Positions 1-6,544 of a DNA stretch of 9,667 bases are shown here, piece by piece. The notes beneath the pieces were generated by a model that was given only the letters and a program-made list of their open reading frames with translations, made no database searches and had not been told where the DNA came from. Every line of letters begins with the position of its first letter. The first letter of the stretch is position 1. A program made the position numbers and the translations under genes. The DNA is from Clostridiales bacterium. GTDB lineage: Bacteria; Bacillota; Clostridia; Lachnospirales; Lachnospiraceae. Location: assembly GCA_018369015.1 (NCBI GenBank), contig JAGZDD010000149.1, positions 1-9,667 on the forward strand, read 5' to 3'.

Positions 1-89
1 AGGATGACCTTCTTGATATGGATTATTTTTTAAATGAAGATGACCCGTTTAACGATGATTTGGGGGAAGAAGGTTTTTACATCTTCTAA
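1..89 (+). CDS. C-terminal tail of an unidentified protein (5' truncated)
   Basis: An open frame runs from the window edge (codons in phase with position 3) to a TAA at 87-89. The visible 28 residues are strongly acidic, about 11 Asp/Glu, beginning DDLLDMDYF and ending EEGFYIF. The gene is called real because a terminator-like hairpin follows about 30 bp downstream and no other feature explains the stretch. It converges on the minus-strand operon at 316-1747. Too little is visible to name a family. Confidence 0.55.
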   Translation, partial: DDLLDMDYFLNEDDPFNDDLGEEGFYIF

Positions 90-117
90 ACCTGCCATCG
101 TCTTATTGTCACGCTCA

Positions 118-164
118 AACACATGTTCATCTAACATATGTTTGATAAACATGTGTTCTTTTTT
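118..164 (+). terminator. Rho-independent terminator after the truncated gene
   Basis: Perfect 10-bp inverted repeat AACACATGTT (118-127) and AACATGTGTT (148-157), followed by a T-rich run at 159-164. The 20-nt loop contains a smaller palindrome, AACATATGTT (133-142). It lies 29 bp after the stop of the plus-strand gene. The stem is AT-rich, so termination strength is uncertain. Confidence 0.6.
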
Positions 165-196
165 ATCCTCTCAAAAATCACAATTTCCTATAAAGT

Positions 197-271
197 AAAA
201 AAGTGGCCTATGTCCACGCAGACAAGAGGCCGCCCTATCCATAATTTTCTAATCATTGATAGGGCAGCCTC
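197..271 (-). terminator. Terminator region of the deglycosidase-like operon
   Basis: Reading the minus strand, a 14-bp stem forms between 258-271 and 226-239; its only imperfection is a G:U-type wobble on this strand. A second smaller hairpin follows, either GTGG/CCAC at 203-217 or GGCCT/AGGCC at 205-209 with 227-231. It ends directly at six T residues (complement of the A run 197-202). The second option shares bases 227-231 with the first stem, so the two are mutually exclusive. The structure lies 45 bp past the stop of the TIM-barrel gene. Confidence 0.65.
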
Positions 272-315
272 CAAATTAATACCTTATAGCAGTTCAGGTT
301 TCTAAATGGTCACGC

Positions 316-1299
316 TTATTTTCCAAGAATCCTTTTTTCCATTGTAAGCATGCGCTTTGTAAATTCAGTACCCCCACAGCCAATCTCATCCTCGTATTCA
401 CAAATGATGTAACCGTCGTAATCCGATTCTTTAAGCATTGCAAAAATTTCATCATAAGGGATACTTGGTTCTACACAGTCCTCACTTAAATAGTGGAATT
501 TCCCGTGCATTTCAAAACTGTAAGGAAGAATCGCCTTAAGGCCGTCAAGAAGCGCCGGAAGCTCGGACTTCGGCCGGAACTGTACAAAGCCGTACATTCC
601 CTGCAATACTCCCATAATAGCCGGATGAGCCCCTGCCTCTATGAGCTTTTTCTGGGCCTCTTCAATGGCAGTACCAGCATACCGCATGTCCGCCGCCATT
701 TTTAAATGTTCTTCCTTAACCCCTGCCGCCAGTGCTTTATCCCACTGAGGTTTATTCGGAGCTACAGCAAAACAGCCAAAGTCAGGAACAAAGCCAAGAT
801 GTTTTGAACCGGTACGTTTAATCACATCTAAATACTCCATCATTTTGGGGGATGCCGGTGTTTCAGGATTATGAATCTCAATGCCTACCTTAACATCATA
901 AAGCTTGGCATAAGGAGCAAGTCTTTCAAAAGCAGCCGGAGAAAGCATATACTGAGAACGCATTACCTTACAGCCCAGCTTGTTGGCAGCCTTAAGATCT
1001 AAAATAGTGTCCGCCAGCATTTCATCATCATTCAAATCCCTGTCCCAGCGCATTCCGCGGTCATTATTGGCGCCATACCCCACAGGGCCGATTCCATATT
1101 TTTCTTTAAGGCATTGGACAAGTCCTAAAAACTCATCGCTGACATTTGGATAAGAAGGCAGCATCTGTGTACCGACAATCTCATAGCCTGTAGCACCCGC
1201 CAGAGCAGCCTGCTTCACACATTCTTCAAAATCATATTTATACTGCGCATATTCTGTTCCGTAGCAAAATAATGTTGCGCCTAATTTAATATTACTCAT
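316..1299 (-). CDS. TIM-barrel sugar isomerase/epimerase-like protein; candidate C-glycoside deglycosidase alpha subunit
   Basis: A 327-aa protein of the sugar phosphate isomerase/epimerase (AP-endonuclease family 2, xylose-isomerase-like) fold. Metal-ligand-type motifs occur in the usual order: E141 in GIEIHNP, D173 in VPDFG, H265 in EMHGK, and E301/E303 in ICEYE. The His two residues after E141 is also characteristic of this group. It is cytosolic, with no signal peptide. The start has a strong GGAGGGG site that overlaps the stop of the upstream DUF6379-like gene, with only 13 bp between the genes, so the two are almost certainly co-translated. In known C-glycoside deglycosidases (CarB/CarC, DfgA/DfgB, Dgp systems) such a TIM barrel is the catalytic metal-binding subunit and its partner is a DUF6379 protein. 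They cleave 3-keto-C-glycosides after a separate oxidase has acted. The fold is secure. The C-deglycosidase role is inferred from the pairing; a lyase, hydratase or epimerase acting on other 3-keto-glycosides is a real alternative. Confidence 0.8.
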   Translation of the reverse strand: MSNIKLGATLFCYGTEYAQYKYDFEECVKQAALAGATGYEIVGTQMLPSYPNVSDEFLGLVQCLKEKYGIGPVGYGANNDRGMRWDRDLNDDEMLADTILDLKAANKLGCKVMRSQYMLSPAAFERLAPYAKLYDVKVGIEIHNPETPASPKMMEYLDVIKRTGSKHLGFVPDFGCFAVAPNKPQWDKALAAGVKEEHLKMAADMRYAGTAIEEAQKKLIEAGAHPAIMGVLQGMYGFVQFRPKSELPALLDGLKAILPYSFEMHGKFHYLSEDCVEPSIPYDEIFAMLKESDYDGYIICEYEDEIGCGGTEFTKRMLTMEKRILGK

Positions 1300-1312
1300 C
1301 TTAGCCCCTCCT

Positions 1313-1747
1313 CTAATCTTCTACGACAACAGCGACTGTATCTCCGCTGTCCAGCGGCATATAGGTATGATCTGGTCCAATAGCCATATAAGGCACCCGC
1401 AAATCCAGAACAAGCTTAAGCTCATGTTCGCCGGCAGTCAGCCCTCCCGGAAAAATAACGCGGATTTTTGCAGGAACAACCTGGCTCCAAAATTCAGTCA
1501 TTGCATACATTAACTTATATACTGGCATTTCCTTTCCGTTAAGTTCAAAAGTTACAGCCTCCTTGGGCATTTTTTCCCCGTCAATATAAACCTCCAGCCG
1601 CTCAATGTCTGACAAATAATGTCCACGGTAATATCCAAGCTGCACATCAAATTCAAAACCGTTTTTGGCGCCATTAATGTACATACTTTTAAAAGATTTC
1701 TTTTTAACAATCTCGCCATTAAGATTCATCCGCATTGAAAAACCCAT
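1313..1747 (-). CDS. DUF6379-like protein; candidate C-glycoside deglycosidase beta subunit
   Basis: A 144-aa, beta-rich protein without signal peptide or membrane segment. Features recalled from the C-glycoside deglycosidase beta-subunit family (DUF6379) appear in order: GFEF then GYYRG (residues 30-42), LSDIERLEVYIDGE (45-58), a Trp at 87, AKIRVIFPGGL (93-103), GEHEL (106-110) and an Arg-x-x-Tyr near 117-120. Length fits that family, which is about 120-150 aa. It is the first gene of the pair. Its start has an AGGAGG site at 1757-1762, nine bases upstream. In characterised systems this small subunit packs on the TIM-barrel partner and shapes the substrate pocket. The assignment is from remembered family patterns without a database search. 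Upstream DNA is a repeat array. A TATAAA at 1770-1775 is too close to the gene and lacks a -35, so the promoter is not identified. Confidence 0.72.
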   Translation of the reverse strand: MGFSMRMNLNGEIVKKKSFKSMYINGAKNGFEFDVQLGYYRGHYLSDIERLEVYIDGEKMPKEAVTFELNGKEMPVYKLMYAMTEFWSQVVPAKIRVIFPGGLTAGEHELKLVLDLRVPYMAIGPDHTYMPLDSGDTVAVVVED

Positions 1748-1785
1748 AATTCTCTTCCTCCTGTTTTATTTTATATAACCTCGCT

Positions 1786-1844
1786 TGCGGTCTACGCTCC
1801 GCTTCGGTCGGCGCAGAACAGACGTCCACCGGACGTCTTGCGCC
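1786..1844 (+). repeat. Structured repeat, hairpin module (copy A)
   Basis: The lead motif TCTACGCTCCGCTTCGGTCG (1791-1810) is followed by a hairpin at 1810-1844. The outer stem is GGCGCA/TGCGCC, the 5' bulge is GAAC, the inner stem is AGACGTCC/GGACGTCT and the loop is ACC. The same architecture recurs at 6724-6756 and 9579-9611 with different stem bases. It lies between the deglycosidase-like operon and the 121-bp tandem array, so it may be part of that operon's leader. Confidence 0.75.
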
Positions 1845-2132
1845 GCCGCGCGAAAGACGCGGTACAATGTCCACTTACATGGACATTGTATTATGGCCGC
1901 AGGCGGCCATGATATGGTTCCGCCCCGATGCGTACTTTCGCGCAGCGGAAGGCTCGCTTACGCTCGCCGCGCGAAAGACGCGGTACAATGTCCACTTACA
2001 TGGACATTGTATTATGGCCGCAGGCGGCCATGATATGGCTCCGCCTCGATGCGTACTTTCGCACAGCGGAAGGCTCGCTTACGCTCGCCGCGCGAAAGAC
2101 GCGGTACAATGTCCACTTACATGGACATTGTA
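1844..2132. repeat. 121-bp tandem repeat, about 2.4 copies
   Basis: Near-identical units begin at 1844, 1965 and 2086 (period 121 bp). The third copy is cut at about 2132, after the first hairpin. Each unit carries a perfect 11-bp hairpin, TACAATGTCCA/TGGACATTGTA with a 6-nt loop. The complete units also carry a perfect 8-bp hairpin, ATGGCCGC/GCGGCCAT with a 2-nt loop, and GC-rich flanks near CGCGAAAG and CTTTCGCG that can pair across the unit. Copies one and two differ by only a few substitutions, indicating recent duplication. Plus-strand reading frames across it are by-products of the repetition. It has no spacers, so it is not a CRISPR. Confidence 0.9.
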
Positions 2133-2362
2133 CCATAACTTTTCATTTATTTCTTTTCAATGGCTGCCTGTTTTTGGTTCTTTTTTGATTTTCAGGTAAC
2201 TATTCTGACATAGCTAAGGATAGCCAGTGTCTTGTTTGTGCGGCGGCTGGCAAAAACGGCGGTATTTTTGTCTGTATTTTCCAAATTAATTTCAAAAATC
2301 AACAAAAGTTGTTGTAATTCATGGAGTAAACGGTTAATTTTAAACTGTCATTTCTGACGCTT
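2133..2362. other. AT-rich non-coding stretch between repeat blocks
   Basis: No credible gene is visible on either strand. The stretch is AT-rich and holds a 6-bp palindrome CAACAA/TTGTTG (2300-2314) and a LacI/CcpA-operator-like site (2325-2338). A promoter for the downstream minus-strand deglycosidase-like pair could lie here, but no convincing -35/-10 pair was found. Confidence 0.5.
2325..2338. promoter_or_regulatory. Weak LacI/CcpA-like operator candidate
   Basis: GTAAACGGTTA (2326-2336) has the CG-centred partial palindrome typical of LacI-family operators and is the exact reverse complement of 5220-5230 in this window. It matches the core of the Bacillus cre consensus but misses outer positions. 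It lies about 580 bp upstream of the deglycosidase-like pair. Two shared 11-mers may be coincidence. Confidence 0.25.
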
Positions 2363-2438
2363 CATGCAAAAGGTGTCCGCTCACACCTGTAGCATGTTCT
2401 TACGCCGCAAACAACATGTATTTGCGGCGTAAAAACAT
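2363..2438. repeat. Pair of intergenic hairpins
   Basis: The first hairpin has an outer stem CATGC (2363-2367) with GCATG (2392-2396) and an inner stem AGGTGT (2371-2376) with ACACCT (2383-2388). The second has a perfect 12-bp stem TTACGCCGCAAA (2400-2411) with TTTGCGGCGTAA (2421-2432) and a 9-nt loop. It extends to 18 positions with one mismatch that becomes a G:U wobble on the minus strand. No T run follows either, so a terminator role is doubtful. Confidence 0.6.
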
Positions 2439-2505
2439 GAATAATAACGAAGAGTTGCTTCAGCCATCCGGCGCAAAGGCGGCAAGGCCCTGGAGTGGCT
2501 TTAAG

Positions 2506-2670
2506 GTAACAGTTCAGCCCGCACCATTCGTAAAGCCGCGCTAACGCGCTTTCCGCCGCTTCGCGGCTGCCTTTGCTCATAACCAGGCGCTCCCTCAGCC
2601 GGGAGCAATGGGCTAAAAATCGTGTAAACACGATTTTTAGCCCATCATTCCCGGCTGGCTGAACTGTTAC
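2506..2670. repeat. Nested palindromic element abutting the AraC-GH39 gene
   Basis: Outer arms GTAACAGTTCAGCC (2506-2519) and GGCTGAACTGTTAC (2657-2670) are perfect 14-bp inverted repeats. Inside them lie GCCGGGA (2598-2604) with TCCCGGC (2649-2655), and a perfect 18-bp stem between 2608-2625 and 2628-2645 with a 2-nt AA loop. The left half also holds small GC-rich hairpins around 2535-2555. The element ends 10 bp from the stop of the AraC-GH39 gene and could act as its 3' end, but no T tract follows the strong stem. Perfect arms with no gene inside resemble a small non-autonomous palindromic unit. Confidence 0.75.
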
Positions 2671-2679
2671 ACTTTAAGC

Positions 2680-5202
2680 TTATACACTTGAGGGAAAAAT
2701 ATGGACAAAGCACATTTCATGCGGCTCAAGAAGCTGGGTAAATTCTAAAATATTTTTCTGGGCAAAGGCTTTTCTTATATGAATTTTAGGAACACAGATC
2801 TGCCTTAAATAATCAAAATCTCTCATGCCCAAAGCCTCTGTATTCCCAAGCTCTGTCCATTCTAAAAGAAGATTTCCGTGGAGCGGAGAAATTTTTTCAG
2901 TTTTAATAAAATATTCCCCTGGAACAACATTCTTTATTAAAATTTCAAATTCCAGGCCATCCTCATTCTCAAAAATCCGTTTTGTATCTGACACACAAAC
3001 GCAAGCTTCATCTTTCAGATAATATGTGTAGTTCAAATACTTATAATTAAACAGAAGCAGCTCATAGCTTCCGTCGCCGTTTGTTGCAGCTATACAGCCA
3101 TCGCCAGAATCCAAGGTCTGCCGGCCCAGTCTTTTCATAAAATACATGGCAAAAAACGCAGGCTTTTTCAGGGAGTCCTTAGTAATAAGCCCAGCACCTC
3201 CAAATAACAATTCTTTTGTATCATAATAGCTTGTATTAATATCGCTGCCATACCAGTAAGCCCCCATTTTTACAAGCCCGGTCAGCTCTTTCATCGCCTG
3301 GAGCATAAGGGCGCCCTTGCCGCAGCAGTCGTTAAAATAATTCCGGTCAGAAATGCTTAAATTCCATTCCGTCAGATACAAATCAATCTTTCCAAGGCCG
3401 CAGCCATCCAAATATGTCTTTACCTCTTTCAGTGTATTAAGCATAAAATGGCTGTCGCCGGAACGCTGCGCCGCCCCGGAGGAAAAGCCGGAAACATTTC
3501 TCCGGTAGGGAAATGCACACAGTGAAATAAAATCCGGCAAATGCTTATGTGCAGCCCATTCTTTAAGAAAGGATGGCAGCGGCCCTCCAAGCTCTAAGCC
3601 GCAGCCGCCCACCTTCGCTTTTGGAAGCCTCCCCTTTACAATTTCCCAAATTCTGTCAAAGGTGTCCAGATAATTATAAGACTCCAAGGCCCGCTCGCTG
3701 CGCCCGTCATACCAATTTTCAAAAATCCACTGCTGAGCTTCATCCACACCGTAACGCAATGCAACATGACGTATAAATCGTTTATACATATCTTCCATTT
3801 CCTTTGAAGAGTGAAAAACCGCACCTTTATCTTCAAAAAATAGGATCTGTCCGGAGGAACGCATTGCACGGCGGGGCTTATCCCCGGCCTCTATTATAGG
3901 ATGCATCCCATTTCCAACAATAAAATCAAGGACAATGTCTACAGCCTCAAAATTAAGTTCTTCATAATCCTGGCCGCTTCTAAGCCTCATTTCATTGGAA
4001 AATATGTTAGAAATACGCACATATTTAAATCCCAAATTTTCCCGCAGCATTACAATCTGCTGCTGAAGCTTTGCTGATAAAAGTTCTGCCGCTGTACCCG
4101 CATTAATACATTGGTTCCATACAGGCTCCCAGGACTGGCCGCCCGAAGCATCCACCCATATTTTCCGGCAAGGCCACTTCCGGGAAGCATTTTCCCTATG
4201 AGCCTTCACAAAGGCGGCCGCTGCATTTTTCAGAGGCTGTGCAAGCATCCCAGGCCCAGGTAATGTCTGTGCAGCCGCCGGCCCTAAAGCCCCTACACCT
4301 TCATGCCCGGAAAGTGGCTGTTTTGATATTAAATATGCGGCCGCTTTGCTATTTTGTGAAGCTTTGCTGTTTTGCGAAGCTCCTCCGTTTTGCAAATCTC
4401 CTCCGTTTTCGCTGCCGGCTCTGGCCTTCCTGCGAAATTGTGTAGGCGCACAGCCAGCCATTGCCCGGAACGCTTTTGTAAAAACGGAAGAATTTGTGTA
4501 ACCACAGTCCAGGGCAATTTCCGACATTGTCTTATCTGTATAAACAAGCTCCTGTTTTGCCCGTTCCAAACGCAATTCTCTCACGTACTGAACAAAATTC
4601 ATCCCTATTTTCCGTTTAAAATATTTAGAAAAGGCTGATTCTGACATAAAATTAAGGCTGGCTGCAAACTTCAGGCTTAAAGGCCTTGCTATATTTTTAG
4701 AAATATAGTTCAATGTCCGCTGCATTACCTCATCCTCGCAGAGGGCTTCTGATTTGGAGCGGAACTCATGCACATAACGATTCATAAGGCATACGAGCAT
4801 ACGGTAAAACAGTTCTTTTTTTCGGAAATCCATATGCTCTGCAATGGCGTACTCCTCTACAATCTCAACCAAAATATGGCAAAGGTTCTCATAGCTTTGG
4901 CCGGGATATAACTTTGTATTGCAGTTAAACACCACCATGCCTTGTCCTGCTTCCCGGGCAAGCAATTCATAATCAATAGAAATTCTGCAGCCAAGGTCAT
5001 CAGTTGACATAAAAATACTGTGTTTTCTGCCGGAATTAATAACAGCAATATCATTTTCAGAAAACTCAAAAAGCTGCCCTTCAATCGTAACCTTAAGGCA
5101 GCCCTTCAAGCAGTACAGCAGCTCCACTTCCATGTGGCTGTGCTGCTCCACTGGCATATTTATAAAATCAAGATCAATTCCAAAAGCTCTGTCCTCTTTC
5201 AT
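2680..5202 (-). CDS. AraC-family regulator fused to a GH39-like glycosidase domain, probably non-catalytic
   Basis: An 840-aa protein. Residues 1-95 are a cupin-like sensor region (HSHMEVELLY and NSGRKH). Residues about 158-260 are an AraC-type double helix-turn-helix DNA-binding domain, with SESAFSKYFKRKIG and the second helix region SEIALDCGYTNSSVFTKAF. Residues 262-345 are a low-complexity linker with four 6-residue repeats. Residues about 346-840 resemble GH39 (beta-xylosidase-type TIM barrel plus C-terminal beta domain). The nucleophile motif LTEWN (E612) is intact. The expected acid/base motif W-x-F-E-x-W-N-E-P reads WIFENWYDG (492-500), replacing the catalytic Glu with D499 and the preceding Asn with Y498. 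This suggests glycoside binding rather than hydrolysis. Its start overlaps the ThrE C-half stop as ATGA, with AGGAGA at 5208-5213. There is no signal peptide, as expected for a cytosolic regulator. Candidate targets are the deglycosidase-like pair and its own operon (inference). Confidence 0.88.
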   Translation of the reverse strand: MKEDRAFGIDLDFINMPVEQHSHMEVELLYCLKGCLKVTIEGQLFEFSENDIAVINSGRKHSIFMSTDDLGCRISIDYELLAREAGQGMVVFNCNTKLYPGQSYENLCHILVEIVEEYAIAEHMDFRKKELFYRMLVCLMNRYVHEFRSKSEALCEDEVMQRTLNYISKNIARPLSLKFAASLNFMSESAFSKYFKRKIGMNFVQYVRELRLERAKQELVYTDKTMSEIALDCGYTNSSVFTKAFRAMAGCAPTQFRRKARAGSENGGDLQNGGASQNSKASQNSKAAAYLISKQPLSGHEGVGALGPAAAQTLPGPGMLAQPLKNAAAAFVKAHRENASRKWPCRKIWVDASGGQSWEPVWNQCINAGTAAELLSAKLQQQIVMLRENLGFKYVRISNIFSNEMRLRSGQDYEELNFEAVDIVLDFIVGNGMHPIIEAGDKPRRAMRSSGQILFFEDKGAVFHSSKEMEDMYKRFIRHVALRYGVDEAQQWIFENWYDGRSERALESYNYLDTFDRIWEIVKGRLPKAKVGGCGLELGGPLPSFLKEWAAHKHLPDFISLCAFPYRRNVSGFSSGAAQRSGDSHFMLNTLKEVKTYLDGCGLGKIDLYLTEWNLSISDRNYFNDCCGKGALMLQAMKELTGLVKMGAYWYGSDINTSYYDTKELLFGGAGLITKDSLKKPAFFAMYFMKRLGRQTLDSGDGCIAATNGDGSYELLLFNYKYLNYTYYLKDEACVCVSDTKRIFENEDGLEFEILIKNVVPGEYFIKTEKISPLHGNLLLEWTELGNTEALGMRDFDYLRQICVPKIHIRKAFAQKNILEFTQLLEPHEMCFVHIFPSSV
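4345..4416 (-). repeat. 18-bp repeats encoding a hexapeptide linker
   Basis: Four in-frame 18-bp units (4345-4362, 4363-4380, 4381-4398, 4399-4416) encode GSENGG, DLQNGG, ASQNSK and ASQNSK (residues 263-286). They sit exactly between the AraC DNA-binding domain and the GH39-like domain. Because units are multiples of three, copy-number change would alter linker length without a frameshift. Confidence 0.85.
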
Positions 5203-5666
5203 CCTTTTCTCCTAAGGTGTAACCGTTTACGCGCCTCTAAAAGTAAAAACACCTGCTGGGGAATCAAAAGCACGCACATAATCCCAAGCGTAATAGCTAC
5301 CGCAATCTTCATTGTTTCTATCCCCTTCGCTGAGGCTAAAGAAAATTCATTCATAATAAAGTAGTAGGATGTATAATAAATACCTACCCCAGGCACTAGC
5401 GGAAAAATCCCCGGTACAAGAAAAATCGTTACCGGTGATTTACGCACTACGGCGAAAATTCTTGAAAGTAAAGTAACGACAACAACTGCAATAAAGGTTG
5501 CCACTACAAGCCCGCTGCCCGCCGTCATGCCCCGATAAAAAAACCATCCGGTTCCCCCGGTCAGCCCGGCAAACAGCCATTGCTTTCTCGGAACGCTAAA
5601 AAGAACAGAAAAAGCCGCTGTAGCGAAAAAAGCGACGATAAATTCAATCAATAATGTTAATAACAT
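5199..5666 (-). CDS. Threonine/serine exporter family protein, C-terminal half (ThrE_2 / DUF3815 type)
   Basis: A 155-aa integral membrane protein with about five hydrophobic segments (roughly 1-24, 29-46, 51-71, 78-103, 116-144). The family signature VPGIFPLVPG (84-93) is followed by YYTSYYF. It has a basic cytoplasmic tail (EARKRLHLRRKG). In Corynebacterium, ThrE is one chain of about ten helices; in many Firmicutes it is split into two adjacent genes, as here. It starts 39 bp after the stop of the N-half gene, with GAGGAG at 5673-5678. Its TGA overlaps the ATG of the AraC-GH39 gene by four bases, implying translational coupling. Expected role is export of Thr/Ser or similar small solutes by the two-subunit complex; the actual substrate is not shown. 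Confidence 0.88.
   Translation of the reverse strand: MLLTLLIEFIVAFFATAAFSVLFSVPRKQWLFAGLTGGTGWFFYRGMTAGSGLVVATFIAVVVVTLLSRIFAVVRKSPVTIFLVPGIFPLVPGVGIYYTSYYFIMNEFSLASAKGIETMKIAVAITLGIMCVLLIPQQVFLLLEARKRLHLRRKG
5218..5231. promoter_or_regulatory. cre/LacI-like operator candidate
   Basis: TGTAACCGTTTACG is a CG-centred near-palindrome that matches the Bacillus cre pattern (TGNAANCGNWNNCW) except at the last base. It lies inside the 3' end of the ThrE C-half gene, 16 bp upstream of the AraC-GH39 start. Here it could act as a roadblock or internal operator. It also simply encodes RKRLH, so chance is possible. Confidence 0.3.
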
Positions 5667-5705
5667 ATCCTGCTCCTCTTTAAGAAAGAAACTTCCTTCA
5701 TAAAA

Positions 5706-6470
5706 TCAAAAAAATGCAATAAGCCTGTAAATAACGCCTACGCCAATAGCCATACAGACTGCCACTAAAAGAGCGTCGATCAGGCGTATTGTTCCCGACA
5801 GATAATCGCCGTTGAAAAAATCCCGGATCGATGTCGTTAAAGGTACGCCCGGCACAAGAATAATCAGCCCTCCGATAATCATACTATCCACATTTAAACA
5901 GGCGAAAAGTTCCGCAAGCACAAGCCCGCCGAGAGTGACAAGGGCGCTTCCGAAAATTGTCTGCATCACCTTTGAAATTTTTGCCCGCCCCATAATATAT
6001 TGAAACAAGCACAGCAATATCCCCACCGGAACGGTCGCCAAGCAGTCAAGGACACTGCCGCCAAACAGATAACAAAAACAGCCGCCGCCCACAGCGCAGG
6101 CTGCTGCCTGCCACGACAGCGAAGCCCCCGGGTACCCGGCAATCCTTTTCATCTGCTCGGTTGCCTCATCCAGCGTATATTTTCCTTCGCAAATCTCCCT
6201 GGACAGTTGATTAATTAAGGCGACCTTTCCAAGATTGGGCATTGTAAGCGGTATATACTTAACCTGGGTACACCGGGTTTGGTCATCATGGTGCATTGTC
6301 ACAAAAATCCCATTGGATATAGCATAAACATCCACATCCGCCTTGCCAAAGGCTTTACCGACAATCAGCATTGTATCCTGCACTCTTGCAATCTCCGCCC
6401 CATTTCTTAAAAGCTCCTCGCCCATCATAGCGACCAGATCCAGTACCCGGCGTCCAATATCATTTTCCAT
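5706..6470 (-). CDS. Threonine/serine exporter family protein, N-terminal half (ThrE type)
   Basis: A 254-aa protein. Residues 1-115 are a soluble cytoplasmic region with the family hallmarks GEELLRNGAEIARV (17-30), YAISNGIFVT (49-58) and a following MHHDD. About five membrane segments follow (118-136, 139-158, 170-190, 196-212, 232-252). The motif LVPGVPLTTSIRDFFNGDYL (205-224) is diagnostic. It is the first gene of a three-gene minus-strand operon with the C-half exporter gene and the AraC-GH39 regulator. The ATG at 6468-6470 is preceded by a G-rich but non-canonical site (GGGGGGAT), weaker than those of its operon partners. A clear promoter lies 33-61 bp upstream. Together with the C-half it should form a complete ThrE-type exporter; Thr/Ser is the family substrate and is not proven here. 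Confidence 0.9.
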   Translation of the reverse strand: MENDIGRRVLDLVAMMGEELLRNGAEIARVQDTMLIVGKAFGKADVDVYAISNGIFVTMHHDDQTRCTQVKYIPLTMPNLGKVALINQLSREICEGKYTLDEATEQMKRIAGYPGASLSWQAAACAVGGGCFCYLFGGSVLDCLATVPVGILLCLFQYIMGRAKISKVMQTIFGSALVTLGGLVLAELFACLNVDSMIIGGLIILVPGVPLTTSIRDFFNGDYLSGTIRLIDALLVAVCMAIGVGVIYRLIAFF

Positions 6471-6502
6471 AACATCCCCCCAACTATATATATGATTTCT
6501 AT

Positions 6503-6531
6503 AATATAGTACAATTTGGTATCAAAGTAAA
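6503..6531 (-). promoter_or_regulatory. Sigma-70-type promoter of the exporter/AraC-GH39 operon
   Basis: On the minus strand TTTACT (complement of 6526-6531) is separated by exactly 17 bp from TATATT (complement of 6503-6508). These match consensus at 4/6 and 5/6. The gene start is about 33 bp further on. Confidence 0.6.
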
Positions 6532-6544
6532 GGTAATTCATTTA

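Noticed and set aside
316..1299. Xylose isomerase or inosose dehydratase (IolE) assignment for the TIM-barrel gene
   Set aside because: The fold is shared, but the DUF6379-like partner and the absence of other inositol or xylose genes favour a different reaction.
1770..1775. TATAAA as the -10 box of the deglycosidase-like operon
   Set aside because: Transcription would start almost on the ribosome binding site, and no -35 element is found at the right distance.
1844..2132. Possible CRISPR array
   Set aside because: The repeat is continuous at 121 bp with no unique spacers and no cas genes nearby.
1785..2199. Three overlapping plus-strand reading frames of 82-110 codons
   Set aside because: They run through the 121-bp tandem repeat in several frames, their peptides repeat because the DNA repeats, and they have no ribosome binding site.
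2362..2631. 89-codon minus-strand reading frame
   Set aside because: It lies entirely on palindromic elements, is Cys/Arg-rich without family resemblance and lacks a convincing ribosome binding site.
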